Under the pieces are notes generated by a model. It worked only from the letters and a program-made list of their open reading frames with translations, searched no databases and was not told the DNA's origin. 64,000 bases of DNA from Pelagibacterium lentulum. Its GTDB lineage: Bacteria > Pseudomonadota > Alphaproteobacteria > Rhizobiales > Devosiaceae. The DNA lies in NCBI RefSeq assembly GCF_003992625.1, contig NZ_RZMW01000008.1, positions 1 to 64,000 on the forward strand, read 5' to 3'. Below, piece by piece: positions 28,298-36,918 of the stretch. Made by a program: the position numbers and the translations under genes. Positions within the stretch are counted from its first letter, which is position 1, and every line of letters begins with the position of its first letter.

Positions 28298-28693
28298 TTG
28301 GTTGAGCACTGGGAAGCAGGCAAGGGGCATTATCCTTACCAGGTGGCTATCGACGCCTATGGCAGTGGTGGCTTCCGGTTTGCCGAGATGTCGCATCGCG
28401 GCTCGGTACTTTGCTTGCCGGGCGGCATGTATGCTTGGGATGTGACCGAAGCGGCGGGTGTCACGCTGGAAAGCCTCATGCGTGTGCTTGAGGCGTCCGA
28501 TATTGACGTTCTGCTGATCGGTATGGGCAACGATATTGTGGCGCTTGATCCTGAGATACGAGCCGCTTTTCGGGACAAGGGCATTATTGTCGAGGCGGTA
28601 TCTACCGGCAGCGCGGTACGTACATACAACGTGCTGATGAATGAGCGGCGCGCCGTGGCTGCAGCTCTGATTGCCGTCGAAAAGGCCCGCTGA
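28298..28693 (+). CDS. Mth938-like domain-containing protein (DUF498)
   Basis: 131 residues, start taken as the TTG at 28298, three bases after the secDF stop; no upstream start exists before secDF ends and the conserved block begins soon after it. AYGSGGFRFAEMSHRGSVLCLPGG and DVLLIGMGNDIVALDPEIR are the family blocks. The family is related to mitochondrial NDUFAF3, an assembly factor for respiratory complex I, and occurs between secD and a phytoene synthase-like (NDUFAF6-type) gene in many alphaproteobacteria. A complex I assembly role is therefore a reasonable inference only. Confidence 0.88.
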   Translation: MVEHWEAGKGHYPYQVAIDAYGSGGFRFAEMSHRGSVLCLPGGMYAWDVTEAAGVTLESLMRVLEASDIDVLLIGMGNDIVALDPEIRAAFRDKGIIVEAVSTGSAVRTYNVLMNERRAVAAALIAVEKAR

Positions 28694-28696
28694 GCG

Positions 28697-29578
28697 ATGG
28701 AACAATCGGGCAGTTTTGCGCTTGCGGCCAATGAGTTGCGTGCGCTTGATCATGAGCGTTACCTTGCGAGCCTGATGCTTCCGGCAGATCGGCGCGGTGC
28801 AGCGCAGGCCATTTTGGCTTTTGCCTCCGAAGTTGCTGCGGTCCGTGAACGCGTGTCGGAGCCGTCCACCGGCGAAATCCGGTTGCAATGGTGGATTGAT
28901 GCGCTCGAAGGGCAGGGCCACGGTGCGGTGCGCAGCAATCCTGTGGCCGACGCTCTGTTTCAAACGCTTGACCGCCATGACTTGCCAACTGGTCCGCTAG
29001 TGCGATTGCTGGCGGCGCGCCGGTTCGATCTCTATAACGATCCGATGATCGATCTTTCCCAGTTTGAAGGCTATTCCGGGGAGACGGTTTCGATCCTTTT
29101 CCAGTATATGGCGATGATCCTTAACCGTGAAGCAGCCGACCAGTCGGGGGATGCGGCTGGGCATCTAGGCGTTGCGCTGGCGCTTGCGGGACATCTGCGC
29201 GCGTTCGGTTACAATGCCGCGCGGGGACAATTATTCTTGCCACTCTCGGTTTTTACTGCTCATGGCGTGCGTGAGCGTGAGATATATGCCGGAAAGCCGT
29301 CCGAAGCGCTCGATGCCAGCCTGATGCAAATCAGCGAGCTTTGCGCCGAGCATCACGCCAAGGCACAGGCTGCCATCGCTGCGTTGCCGCAAGACATCCG
29401 CCCGGCCTTTGCAAGCATTGCGCTTTTGCCCCATGCCATGGCACAGCATGGCGCTCTTAAGGGCGAGGCCGCATTTCAACCAACGCGAACCGCCTCACCC
29501 TTCGCTCAGTTGCTACGCATGATGTGGTGGTCGATCAAGCAGGGCCGACACGTGTCAACCAGGCGTCCAGATCTTTGA
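28697..29578 (+). CDS. Squalene/phytoene synthase family protein, NDUFAF6-like
   Basis: 293 residues with the all-helical squalene/phytoene synthase fold. Landmarks are [21 protein letters not shown] (about 53-73) and [25 protein letters not shown]. The Asp-rich DxxxD motifs needed for prenyl diphosphate binding are not evident, so it is probably not an isoprenoid synthase. Similar proteins include NDUFAF6, a complex I assembly factor, and the preceding gene resembles NDUFAF3, so the pair may act together. Its 3' end overlaps trmFO on the opposite strand by 44 bases. Confidence 0.85.
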   Translation: MEQSGSFALAANELRALDHERYLASLMLPADRRGAAQAILAFASEVAAVRERVSEPSTGEIRLQWWIDALEGQGHGAVRSNPVADALFQTLDRHDLPTGPLVRLLAARRFDLYNDPMIDLSQFEGYSGETVSILFQYMAMILNREAADQSGDAAGHLGVALALAGHLRAFGYNAARGQLFLPLSVFTAHGVREREIYAGKPSEALDASLMQISELCAEHHAKAQAAIAALPQDIRPAFASIALLPHAMAQHGALKGEAAFQPTRTASPFAQLLRMMWWSIKQGRHVSTRRPDL

Positions 29579-30932
29579 GGGCGCGTGTGGTTATTGTCTT
29601 TTTCTTCGCTTTCGCTTTTTCCGGCCCGCGCCAACGACCCTTGAGACCTTCGGGCTTGGTTATCGCTACCGGTGGAAACAACCCGAAATTGACGTTCATG
29701 GGCTGGAAGCTACGGGCACCTGAATAGGCTTCGGCTTCGAGGTGGCCTCCGGTGATGTGCTGGATCAAGGCGCCAAAAGCGGTCGTGACCGGCGGCGTCT
29801 CCAGCGTTTCACCTTTGGCCTTTGCTGCCGCGAAACGACCGGCTATAAGCCCCATTGCGGCGCTTTCCACATAGCCTTCAACGCCCGTTACCTGACCCGC
29901 AAACCGCAAGCGCGGATCGGCCTTGAGGGTGAGGTCGGCATTCAGCACTTTGGGGGAGTTGAGGAATGTGTTGCGATGCAGACCGCCAAGACGCGCGAAC
30001 TGGGCACTTTCCAGCCCTGGGATCATGCGGAAGATTTCAGTTTGGACCCCGTAGCGCATTTTGGTCTGAAAGCCGACCATATTCCAGAGCGTGCCCAGCG
30101 CATTGTCCTGCCGCAATTGCACAATTGCATAGGGCTTGGTTTCGGGATCGCGGGGATTGGTCAGGCCAACCGGCTTCATCGGGCCGTGGCGCAGGGTTTC
30201 GCGACCGCGCTCGGCCATGACTTCGATTGGCAGGCAGCCATCGAAATAGGGTACTTTTTCCCAGTCCTTAAACTGATGCAGCGGCGCGTCGAGCAGTGCA
30301 TCGATGAAACGGTTATATTGCTCTTCGTTCATCGGGCAGTTGAGGTAATCTGCGCCAGTGCCAGCCGGGCCGGGTTTGTCGTAGCGCGACTGCGCCCAGA
30401 CAATATCCATATCGATGCTATCGGAATGGATGATCGGGGCGATGGCATCGAAAAAGGCTAACGAGTCTTCGCCGGTTAGCTCTTGAATTGCTGTGGCAAG
30501 CGCGGAGGATGTCAGGGGGCCGGTGGCGACGATCACGTTCTCCCAATCGGCGGGGGGCAGGCCCGCGACTTCTTCGCGCGCGATGCCGATGTTGGGATGG
30601 CTCTCGATTGCCTTGGTTACGGCTTGGGAGAAGCCATCGCGATCGACGGCCAGGGCGCCGCCGGCAGGTAGGGCATGCTCGTCGGCGCAGCGCATGATGA
30701 TCGAACCGGATCGGCGCATTTCTTCATGCAGCAGACCGACGGCATTGTGCTCATGATCGTCGGAGCGGAAGCTGTTGGAACAGACGAGTTCAGCCAATCC
30801 ATCTGTATGGTGCGCATCTGTTGGCTGGACAGGGCGCATTTCGTGAAGAACCACCTCTACGCCCGCTTGTGCGGCCTGCCAGGCCGCTTCCGATCCGGCA
30901 AGGCCGCCGCCGATTACATGCACCACACTCAT
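29535..30932 (-). CDS. trmFO: Methylenetetrahydrofolate-tRNA-(uracil-5-)-methyltransferase
   Basis: 465 residues, FAD/folate-dependent enzyme that makes m5U54 in the tRNA T-loop. The FAD-binding motif [14 protein letters not shown] is at residues 6-19. [11 protein letters not shown] has the conserved Cys, and [17 protein letters not shown] and [17 protein letters not shown] are family blocks. The ATG at 30932 begins the conserved region directly. It converges with and overlaps the phytoene synthase-like gene. The C-terminus ([14 protein letters not shown]) is basic. Confidence 0.96.
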   Translation of the reverse strand: MSVVHVIGGGLAGSEAAWQAAQAGVEVVLHEMRPVQPTDAHHTDGLAELVCSNSFRSDDHEHNAVGLLHEEMRRSGSIIMRCADEHALPAGGALAVDRDGFSQAVTKAIESHPNIGIAREEVAGLPPADWENVIVATGPLTSSALATAIQELTGEDSLAFFDAIAPIIHSDSIDMDIVWAQSRYDKPGPAGTGADYLNCPMNEEQYNRFIDALLDAPLHQFKDWEKVPYFDGCLPIEVMAERGRETLRHGPMKPVGLTNPRDPETKPYAIVQLRQDNALGTLWNMVGFQTKMRYGVQTEIFRMIPGLESAQFARLGGLHRNTFLNSPKVLNADLTLKADPRLRFAGQVTGVEGYVESAAMGLIAGRFAAAKAKGETLETPPVTTAFGALIQHITGGHLEAEAYSGARSFQPMNVNFGLFPPVAITKPEGLKGRWRGPEKAKAKKKTITTRALKDLDAWLTRVGPA

Positions 30933-31081
30933 AAGTTGTTCCGCTGTTCTGTTTGGTTCGCATGGCTATAAACGAAAATCGCCAGGCAATCCAAGATCGC
31001 CACGCGCTTCGTTTGATCACACTTGGGAAAATGCGGGGATATGTGCAGCCGCGGGTTCGTGGCGGCAGGGCTATGGACATG

Positions 31082-31112
31082 AAAAAAAGGCACCCTTGGA
31101 TCGGGTGCCTTT
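31082..31112 (-). terminator. Rho-independent terminator of the first DUF1127 gene
   Basis: On minus, GGCACCC, a 7-base loop and GGGTGCC form a perfect stem followed by seven T. It lies 31 bases after the DUF1127 stop codon. Confidence 0.85.
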
Positions 31113-31142
31113 CAGAACTTTGATGCCGCGGTCAGGTCGTTA

Positions 31143-31292
31143 TTAGATCGAGCTTGCATGATCGCGGGCAATGCGCTGGATGTCGCTGCGGGCGATGCCG
31201 AGGTCGCTCAGTTCACGATTGCCGAGTGCATTGAGTTCACGCACGGTCTGCTGATAGGCTGACCATTTCTTGAAAGTCTTGCGAAGGTTCAT
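31143..31292 (-). CDS. DUF1127 domain-containing small protein
   Basis: 49 residues. RKTFKKWSAYQQTVRELNAL and LSDLGIARSDIQRIARDHA are the DUF1127 core (YjiS-like), with Arg-rich helices. Short DUF1127 proteins of Agrobacterium and Rhodobacter relatives bind RNA and affect phosphate, carbon and sRNA-linked regulation; the exact role here is unknown. AGGAGAGAG precedes the ATG at 31292. A near-identical gene lies at 32297-32446, so the pair arose by duplication with the GST gene between. Confidence 0.92.
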   Translation of the reverse strand: MNLRKTFKKWSAYQQTVRELNALGNRELSDLGIARSDIQRIARDHASSI

Positions 31293-31444
31293 ATTCTCTC
31301 TCCTTTGTCTTCGACGCTCCTGATATAAGACAGAGCCGCTGTGTTGAGCAGTGGCATTTTCTTCAACGCCGATTTGCGGAAATCGCATGACTGGCAACGT
31401 TTTGAGTAGTGTTTTGTTAAGATTTAAGGGTTTGGACGCACAGT

Positions 31445-32095
31445 ATGAGTAAGGTGGTGCTCTGGGGCAGGGCAAGTTCAGCCAATGTTCAAAAGGCGGT
31501 CTGGGCGCTGGAAGAAACCGGCACAACCTTCATCCGCACGGATGTAGCAGGCCGATTCGGTGGAACCGATACGCCCGAATTCATTGCCATGAACCCCAAT
31601 AGGCTTGTGCCTGTGCTGACGCATGGCGACCTTACGATGTGGGAAAGCCATGCTATCGTCCGCTACGTGGCGGCGCAGTTCGGGACGGACACGCTTTGGC
31701 CCAATGAACCGGCTGAACGGGCGATTATCGATCAGTGGACGGACTGGACGGCGACTACATTTCAGCCTGCCTGGCTCCGGCTTTTCTGGACATTGGTCCG
31801 AACGCCCGAGGCTCAGCGTGACGCCGCGGCAATCGATGCTGCGCTCGAGGCGAGCGTTAGGGCGATGCGTATCATGGATGCGCAATTGCAAAAGACAGCC
31901 TATCTGGCAGGAGACGATTTCAGCTATGCCGACATCGTAGCTGGCGCCTCGCTTTATCGCTGGTTCACAATGGAGATCGAGCGGCCATCGATGTCCGGTG
32001 TCGAGGCTTGGCATGAAAGGCTCAAACAGCGGCCTGGCTTTATAAAGGGGGTTTGCGTATCTTACGATGAGCTTGTCGGGCGATTAGCGTTTTAG
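31445..32095 (+). CDS. Glutathione S-transferase family protein
   Basis: 216 residues. The thioredoxin-like N-terminal domain (VVLWGRASSANVQKAVWALEE; MNPNRLVPVLTHGDLTMWESHAIVRYV with the cis-Pro and the ES glutathione-binding pair) is followed by the helical C-terminal domain (LAGDDFSYADIVAGASLYRWF). It is a cytosolic GST of the bacterial Beta/Theta-like type; substrate unknown. The catalytic position near the N-terminus reads RASSANVQK, offering Ser rather than Cys. It starts 152 bases from, and divergent to, a DUF1127 gene. Confidence 0.9.
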   Translation: MSKVVLWGRASSANVQKAVWALEETGTTFIRTDVAGRFGGTDTPEFIAMNPNRLVPVLTHGDLTMWESHAIVRYVAAQFGTDTLWPNEPAERAIIDQWTDWTATTFQPAWLRLFWTLVRTPEAQRDAAAIDAALEASVRAMRIMDAQLQKTAYLAGDDFSYADIVAGASLYRWFTMEIERPSMSGVEAWHERLKQRPGFIKGVCVSYDELVGRLAF

Positions 32096-32100
32096 AGCCG

Positions 32101-32190
32101 TTCAGGTTTTGATGGAATCAAAACCCGGCTCTAAGTCCTTGTTTTGTCGCGTATCCGAATCGCAAAACCGTTTGCGCTCTCGGATCAAGT
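32101..32190 (+). repeat. Rhizobiales-type intergenic repeat element, copy B
   Basis: TTTTGATGGAATCAAAACCC, CTCTAAGTCCTTGTTTTGTCG and CGCAAAACCGTTTGCG align closely with copy A at 10976-11060. An internal palindrome (GGTTTTGATGGAATCAAAACC) opens the element. It lies directly after the GST stop codon. Confidence 0.7.
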
Positions 32191-32234
32191 CTAAAGGCAT
32201 GCTTTTGCTGGACACGCACCAGAATGCCAGAATC

Positions 32235-32266
32235 AAAAAAGGCATCCCTAGATGGATGCCTTTTTT
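32235..32266 (-). terminator. Bidirectional terminator between GST and the second DUF1127 gene
   Basis: AAAAAAGGCATCC and GGATGCCTTTTTT form a stem of 13 pairs with a 6-base loop, flanked by A-run and T-run, so it can act in both directions. It resembles the terminator of the first DUF1127 gene (GGCACCC stem). Confidence 0.88.
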
Positions 32267-32296
32267 CGTGCTCGGACTTTGGAGGTCGTCTCGAAC

Positions 32297-32446
32297 TTAA
32301 AGCTGGTTTGCATGATCGCGAGCGATGCGTTCGATATCGCCGCGGGAAATGCCGAGGTCGTTCAGTTCGCGGTTGCCCAGTGCATTGAGTTCACGAACTG
32401 TCTGCTGGTAAGCGGACCACTTCTTAAGCGTCTTGCGGATACCCAT
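32297..32446 (-). CDS. DUF1127 domain-containing small protein
   Basis: 49 residues, differing from the protein at 31143-31292 at nine positions (MGIRKTLKKW start, LNDLGISRGDIERIARDHANQL end). AAAGGAGAATTCAA precedes the ATG at 32446. As with the first copy, an intrinsic terminator follows closely. The probable RNA-binding, basic two-helix DUF1127 core is complete. Gene, ribosome binding site and terminator style were all duplicated together. Confidence 0.92.
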   Translation of the reverse strand: MGIRKTLKKWSAYQQTVRELNALGNRELNDLGISRGDIERIARDHANQL

Positions 32447-32607
32447 TTGAATTCTCCTTTCGTTTCGATGCGCTCTATGTAGGTCGCGAAAGACGACTTG
32501 GCTACTAGGGTTTTGTTCAATCCCGATATGCGCTTTTCGCATGGGTAGGAATTGGGTAACATTTGGCCTGGGCCAGGTCAGCGCTTCTTTCAATCGCCGA
32601 CCTGTTC

Positions 32608-32690
32608 CAACCATTTGTTTTATCGCAAATCTTTTGGAAATCCGGTTCCCACTTTTCGCTGAAGCGAGCCTTGTGGTCAGGACTTGCTTT
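32608..32690 (+). repeat. Diverged Rhizobiales-type intergenic repeat, copy C
   Basis: TTGTTTTATCGCAAATC, CCGGTTCCCACTTTTCGCTGAAGCGAG resembles the second half of copies A and B and the consensus ending CCGGT-x-CCCACTT-x-GC known to me from Rhizobiales. It lies between two DUF1127-type genes. Confidence 0.5.
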
Positions 32691-32853
32691 AGTCCTGCCG
32701 GTCGAAAAGGCTGCGGGTCATTCTGTGAAAATCACAGGATGGAATGCCAAGATCGTTGGTATCACGCTTACCCAATATATTGATCCTGCGCAGGTTGCGC
32801 GGCTGGTTGTGGTGCAGGCTAGTTGCAGTGTTCCAGACGATGCGTATGAACAT
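32689..32853 (-). CDS. Diverged DUF1127-like small protein, possibly decaying
   Basis: 54 residues from the ATG at 32853, which follows TTTGGAGACCTCC. The segment RRINILGKRDTNDLGIPSCDFHRMTRSLF aligns with the DUF1127 core of its neighbours (ELNALGNRELNDLGISRGDIERIAR), but the N-terminal KKWSAYQQ block is replaced by TSLHHNQPR and basic residues are lost. It may be a diverged third copy or a relic. Its 3' end meets the repeat element at 32690. Confidence 0.5.
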   Translation of the reverse strand: MFIRIVWNTATSLHHNQPRNLRRINILGKRDTNDLGIPSCDFHRMTRSLFDRQD

Positions 32854-32928
32854 GGAGGTCTCCAAATGCTCATTGAACGACACGCAGGATAATCTAGAAT
32901 CGAGACACTTTGTTATCGGAACAATGCA

Positions 32929-32959
32929 AAACGCCCATGCAAGCAATGCATGGGCGTTT
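32929..32959 (-). terminator. Terminator of uvrA
   Basis: AAACGCCCATGC and GCATGGGCGTTT form a perfect 12-bp stem with a 7-base loop, 31 bases after the uvrA stop on minus; a short T-run (TTTT) closes it. Confidence 0.8.
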
Positions 32960-32989
32960 CATCATAATAACACAATGGGGGCGACGGCC

Positions 32990-35884
32990 CTATTGAGCTG
33001 CGGTTCTGACAGACAGCGGGCGGCGTTCCATGATTTCCCTGAGGAAACGACCGGTATGGGACCGCGGGTTCTCCGCAACCTCTTCAGGTGTTCCGACCGC
33101 GACGATCTCACCGCCGCCATCGCCACCCTCCGGCCCCAGATCGATGATCCAGTCTGCGGTCTTTATAACTTCCAGATTATGCTCGATGACAATGATGGTA
33201 TTGCCGGACTCAACGAGTTCCTGCAGAACCTCGAGCAGCTTGGCCACGTCATGGAAATGCAGGCCAGTTGTCGGCTCGTCGAGAACGTAAAGTGTTCGAC
33301 CGGTTGCGCGCTTGGACAATTCCTTGGCCAATTTAACGCGCTGGGCCTCGCCACCGGAAAGTGTGGTGGCCTGTTGCCCGATCTTCACATAGCCCAATCC
33401 CACACGCTGGAGCGTAACCAATTTGTCGCGGATGACAGGGACGGCCGAGAAGAACTCAACGCCCTCATCCACGGTCAATTCAAGAACATCAGAAATCGAC
33501 TTTCCCTTGAATTGAACTTCGAGGGTTTCGCGATTGTAGCGGTGCCCTTTGCAAACGTCACATGTTACATAGACATCTGGCAGGAAGTGCATTTCGATCT
33601 TGATGACGCCATCGCCCTGACAGGCCTCACAGCGGCCGCCCTTGACGTTGAACGAGAACCGGCCCGGCGCATAGCCACGGGCCTTTGCCTCCGGCATGTT
33701 GGCGAACCACTCGCGAATATGGGTGAATGCACCGGTATAGGTTGCCGGATTGGAGCGGGGTGTGCGCCCGATAGGGCTCTGGTCGATATCGATGACCTTG
33801 TCGAGAAATTCCAGCCCGGTCAGGCTTTCATGCGGGGCGGGATGAACGCGCGCGCCGTTGAGCCTCCGCGCGATAGCCCGATAGAGCGTATCCACGGTCA
33901 GGGTTGATTTGCCGCCACCGGAAACGCCAGTGATGGCCACGAACATGCCCAGAGGTATATCGACGGAAACATTTTTGAGATTGTTGCCCGTAGCACCGGT
34001 CAGCGACAGCTTGCGGCCCTTTTTGGCCTTGCGACGTTCTGTGGGTACGGGAATACCCATCCGGCCGGATAGATACTGCCCGGTAAGGCTGTCGGGATGA
34101 TCGATAATGTCGCCTGGCGCGCCTTGCGCAACGATCTGACCGCCATGCACGCCAGCACCGGGGCCGATATCGAGCACATGGTCTGCGGTAAGGATCGCAT
34201 CCTCATCGTGTTCGACGACAATCACGGTATTGCCGAGGTCACGCAGGCGGCGCAGGGTATCGAGCAATCGCGCGTTATCGCGCTGATGCAGGCCGATCGA
34301 AGGCTCATCAAGAACGTAAAGCACGCCGGTCAGGCCCGAACCGATCTGGCTGGCAAGGCGGATTCGCTGGCTTTCACCACCGGAAAGCGAACCCGAATTG
34401 CGCGAAAGCGTCAGATACTCGAGTCCGACATCGTTGAGAAACGCCAGTCGTTCGCGGATTTCTTTGAGTACACGTTCGCCGATGGCCCGCTGGGTTTCGT
34501 TGAGATTGTCAGGCAGGGCCTCGAACCATTCGGCAGCAGCGCGGATAGATAATTCTGCCACCTGGCCAATATGGCTACCGTTGATTTTGACTGCCAACGC
34601 CTCAGGCTTTAGGCGATAGCCGTTGCAGGCCGGGCAGGGCGCAGCCGACATATAGCGCTCGATATCCTCACGTGCGGCCGAGCTTTCGGTTTCCCGATAA
34701 CGGCGCTCAAGATTGCCGATCACACCTTCAAACGGCTTTTTTGTCGAATATTTGCGCAGGCCGTCATCATAGACGAACTCGATTGCTGTCTTGTCCGTGC
34801 CATAAAGAACGCCGTGCTGAACCTCGAAGGGCAAATCCTGCCAGGCGGTGCCCGTCGACGCCTTGAAGTGCCGGGTCACGGCCTGCAGGGTCTGCATGTA
34901 ATAGGGCGAAGACGTTTTCGACCAAGGCGCAATTGCCCCATCGCGCAGAGACAAGCTCGGGTCGGGAACAACAAGATCGGCGTCGATCTTGGCTTCAGTG
35001 CCCAGGCCCGAGCAGACCGGACAGGCGCCGAACGGATTGTTAAAGGAAAACAGCCGTGGCTCGATTTCGGCTATGGTGAACCCGGAAACCGGGCAGGCGA
35101 ATTTCTCCGAAAAGGTCAGACGTTCGGGCAGGCCTTTCTCATCCTTCCGATCGGCGTATTCGGCAATGGCAATGCCATCGGCAAGCCGTAACGCGGTTTC
35201 AAAGCTCTCTGCAAGGCGCGAAGATATGTCGGCATTGACCACGACACGATCCACGACCACTTCGATATCATGCTTGAGTTTCTTGTCGAGTGCAGGCGCC
35301 TCTTCAATCTCGTAGAACTCGCCATCAATCTTGACGCGCTGAAAGCCCTTTTTCATCAGCTCCGCGAGTTCCTTGCGGTATTCGCCCTTGCGGCCGCGAA
35401 CGATGGGCGCCAGCAGGTAAAGCCGAGTGCCTTCTTCCAGATCGAGTATCTTGTCGACCATCTGGGAAACGGTCTGACTCTCGATGGGCAGGCCCGTTGC
35501 TGGCGAATAAGGAATGCCCACACGCGCAAAGAGCAAGCGGAGATAGTCGTAAATCTCGGTAACGGTGCCGACGGTCGAGCGTGGGTTGCGCGAGGTGGTT
35601 TTCTGCTCAATGGAAATGGCGGGTGAAAGCCCGTCGATCTGCTCGACGTCGGGCTTTTGCATCATCTCAAGGAATTGACGCGCGTAGGCCGAAAGGCTTT
35701 CGACATAGCGGCGCTGGCCTTCGGCATAGATCGTATCGAAGGCAAGCGAGGATTTGCCAGAACCAGACAGCCCCGTCATCACGATCAGTTTGTCGCGTGG
35801 CAAGCGCACGTCGACATTCTTGAGATTGTGCTCCTTGGCACCACGAATGACGATGTCTTTGTTGGGATTGGAAATATCCGCCAT
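32990..35884 (-). CDS. uvrA: Excinuclease ABC subunit A
   Basis: 964 residues, damage-recognition ATPase of nucleotide excision repair. Two ABC modules are complete: Walker A GLSGSGKS at 38-45 and GVSGGGKST in the second half, with two ABC signatures ([12 protein letters not shown] and [12 protein letters not shown]). The CxxC zinc modules ([16 protein letters not shown] and CDVCKG) are present. The ATG at 35884 begins the conserved region; an in-frame ATG at 35932 lacks a ribosome binding site. A LexA-type site at 36014-36028 lies 130 bases upstream, predicting SOS control. It diverges from ssb. Confidence 0.97.
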   Translation of the reverse strand: MADISNPNKDIVIRGAKEHNLKNVDVRLPRDKLIVMTGLSGSGKSSLAFDTIYAEGQRRYVESLSAYARQFLEMMQKPDVEQIDGLSPAISIEQKTTSRNPRSTVGTVTEIYDYLRLLFARVGIPYSPATGLPIESQTVSQMVDKILDLEEGTRLYLLAPIVRGRKGEYRKELAELMKKGFQRVKIDGEFYEIEEAPALDKKLKHDIEVVVDRVVVNADISSRLAESFETALRLADGIAIAEYADRKDEKGLPERLTFSEKFACPVSGFTIAEIEPRLFSFNNPFGACPVCSGLGTEAKIDADLVVPDPSLSLRDGAIAPWSKTSSPYYMQTLQAVTRHFKASTGTAWQDLPFEVQHGVLYGTDKTAIEFVYDDGLRKYSTKKPFEGVIGNLERRYRETESSAAREDIERYMSAAPCPACNGYRLKPEALAVKINGSHIGQVAELSIRAAAEWFEALPDNLNETQRAIGERVLKEIRERLAFLNDVGLEYLTLSRNSGSLSGGESQRIRLASQIGSGLTGVLYVLDEPSIGLHQRDNARLLDTLRRLRDLGNTVIVVEHDEDAILTADHVLDIGPGAGVHGGQIVAQGAPGDIIDHPDSLTGQYLSGRMGIPVPTERRKAKKGRKLSLTGATGNNLKNVSVDIPLGMFVAITGVSGGGKSTLTVDTLYRAIARRLNGARVHPAPHESLTGLEFLDKVIDIDQSPIGRTPRSNPATYTGAFTHIREWFANMPEAKARGYAPGRFSFNVKGGRCEACQGDGVIKIEMHFLPDVYVTCDVCKGHRYNRETLEVQFKGKSISDVLELTVDEGVEFFSAVPVIRDKLVTLQRVGLGYVKIGQQATTLSGGEAQRVKLAKELSKRATGRTLYVLDEPTTGLHFHDVAKLLEVLQELVESGNTIIVIEHNLEVIKTADWIIDLGPEGGDGGGEIVAVGTPEEVAENPRSHTGRFLREIMERRPLSVRTAAQ

Positions 35885-36013
35885 AGATCGGTCCAAGGAA
35901 GTTGCGCCCCTAAAAGGAGACGATGAAAACATTCAAACAAGAAAACGCCGCAGCGACGTGCCCGGTTCACATAAGCATATCGACTGTTGATCGCAAGGCT
36001 ACCGTAGCGTGTG

Positions 36014-36028
36014 GAACATATTAGGAAC
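36014..36028. promoter_or_regulatory. SOS (LexA) box, alphaproteobacterial type
   Basis: GAACATATTAGGAAC is a perfect GAAC-N7-GAAC direct repeat, the established LexA operator of alphaproteobacteria (read GTTC-N7-GTTC on the uvrA strand). It lies in the uvrA-ssb divergent region, where LexA control is known in rhizobia. Confidence 0.88.
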
Positions 36029-36099
36029 AAATTGCAGGCCGTCAAGCATCAATGTTCAATGTGACATCACCCTGCTGACAGATATTGACAGGAGGCAAA

Positions 36100-36189
36100 A
36101 TGGAGGAACAAATAAAGAACGCGCATGCTTCTGCCGTTTTGCCGATTAGATGTGCAAATCGTCATCGGCCGATGCCAAAGGCCGTTTAA
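36100..36189 (+). CDS. Possible 29-residue leader or small protein before ssb
   Basis: A reading frame of 29 codons plus stop with a perfect AGGAGG 5 bases before its ATG. The product begins MEEQIKNAHASAVLPIRC and ends RHRPMPKAV. It lies in the 371-base uvrA-ssb gap, 66 bases before ssb and in the same direction. I do not recognise it. It could be a leader peptide or a real small protein; the ribosome binding site is the only strong evidence. Confidence 0.3.
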   Translation: MEEQIKNAHASAVLPIRCANRHRPMPKAV

Positions 36190-36255
36190 CTGCCCTATAG
36201 TGCGCGCATGTGACTGGCCGGGTTATCCGGCGGACAAGAGACAAGGAAAATTCAA

Positions 36256-36726
36256 ATGTCGGGAAGTGTGAACAAGGTCATTCTGGTTGGCAATCTGGGT
36301 GCGGACCCGGAAGTCCGTTCACTGCCCAGCGGGGGCATGGTCGCCAATCTGCGCATCGCGACGTCCGAGCGCTGGCGGGATCGCAATACGGGCGAACAGC
36401 GGGAGCGCACCGAATGGCATCGGGTCGTCATTTTCAGCGAAGGACTGGCAAAGGTCGCGCAGAATTACCTCAAGAAGGGGTCCAAGGTTTATATCGAGGG
36501 CCAATTGCAGACGCGCAAATGGGAAAAGGACGGCCAGGATCAATATACGACCGAGATCGTGCTCCAGGGCTTCAATTCCAACCTGACAATGCTCGATGCC
36601 CGCGGCGAAGGCGGCGGAGACTCCATGGGTGGCGGGTATGGCGGGCAGCGCCAGACGGAAAATCGCAGACCGTCCAGCGCCCCGGCTTTCGAGCCGGGCG
36701 GCATGGATGACGATATTCCGTTCTGA
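36256..36726 (+). CDS. ssb: Single-stranded DNA-binding protein
   Basis: 156 residues. The OB-fold domain (1-110; [41 protein letters not shown]) is followed by a Gly-rich linker and the acidic tip MDDDIPF, which binds RecG, PriA and other partners. It forms tetramers coating single-stranded DNA in replication, recombination and repair. It is divergent from uvrA with a LexA box between them, and a terminator follows at 36754. Confidence 0.97.
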   Translation: MSGSVNKVILVGNLGADPEVRSLPSGGMVANLRIATSERWRDRNTGEQRERTEWHRVVIFSEGLAKVAQNYLKKGSKVYIEGQLQTRKWEKDGQDQYTTEIVLQGFNSNLTMLDARGEGGGDSMGGGYGGQRQTENRRPSSAPAFEPGGMDDDIPF

Positions 36727-36753
36727 TTTTTGTCCGGAACATTTCCAAATGCG

Positions 36754-36780
36754 AGGGCGGTACCACGGGCCGCCCTTTTT
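36754..36780 (+). terminator. Rho-independent terminator of ssb
   Basis: AGGGCGG, a 9-base loop and CCGCCCT followed by TTTTT, 27 bases after the ssb stop. Confidence 0.85.
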
Positions 36781-36918
36781 CTTGCCGGTACATCGCATAA
36801 ACGCGGGCCGATTAAAATGAAGGCGCTGATTTTGCGGTTAGCGGAGTAAAAAATTCTCTTTTCAGAGCTGATTTGCTGGTTCATTCTGCGCAGAGCAGCA
36901 TAGCAAAGGGAGTGCAGC

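Noticed and set aside
30962-31126. 54-codon plus-strand frame before the DUF1127 terminator
   Set aside because: It runs through the terminator stem of the opposite-strand gene and has no ribosome binding site.
32744-33907. 387-codon plus-strand frame opposite the end of uvrA
   Set aside because: It is antisense to uvrA, its start lies in the third DUF1127-like gene, and the translation has no domain or compositional sense.
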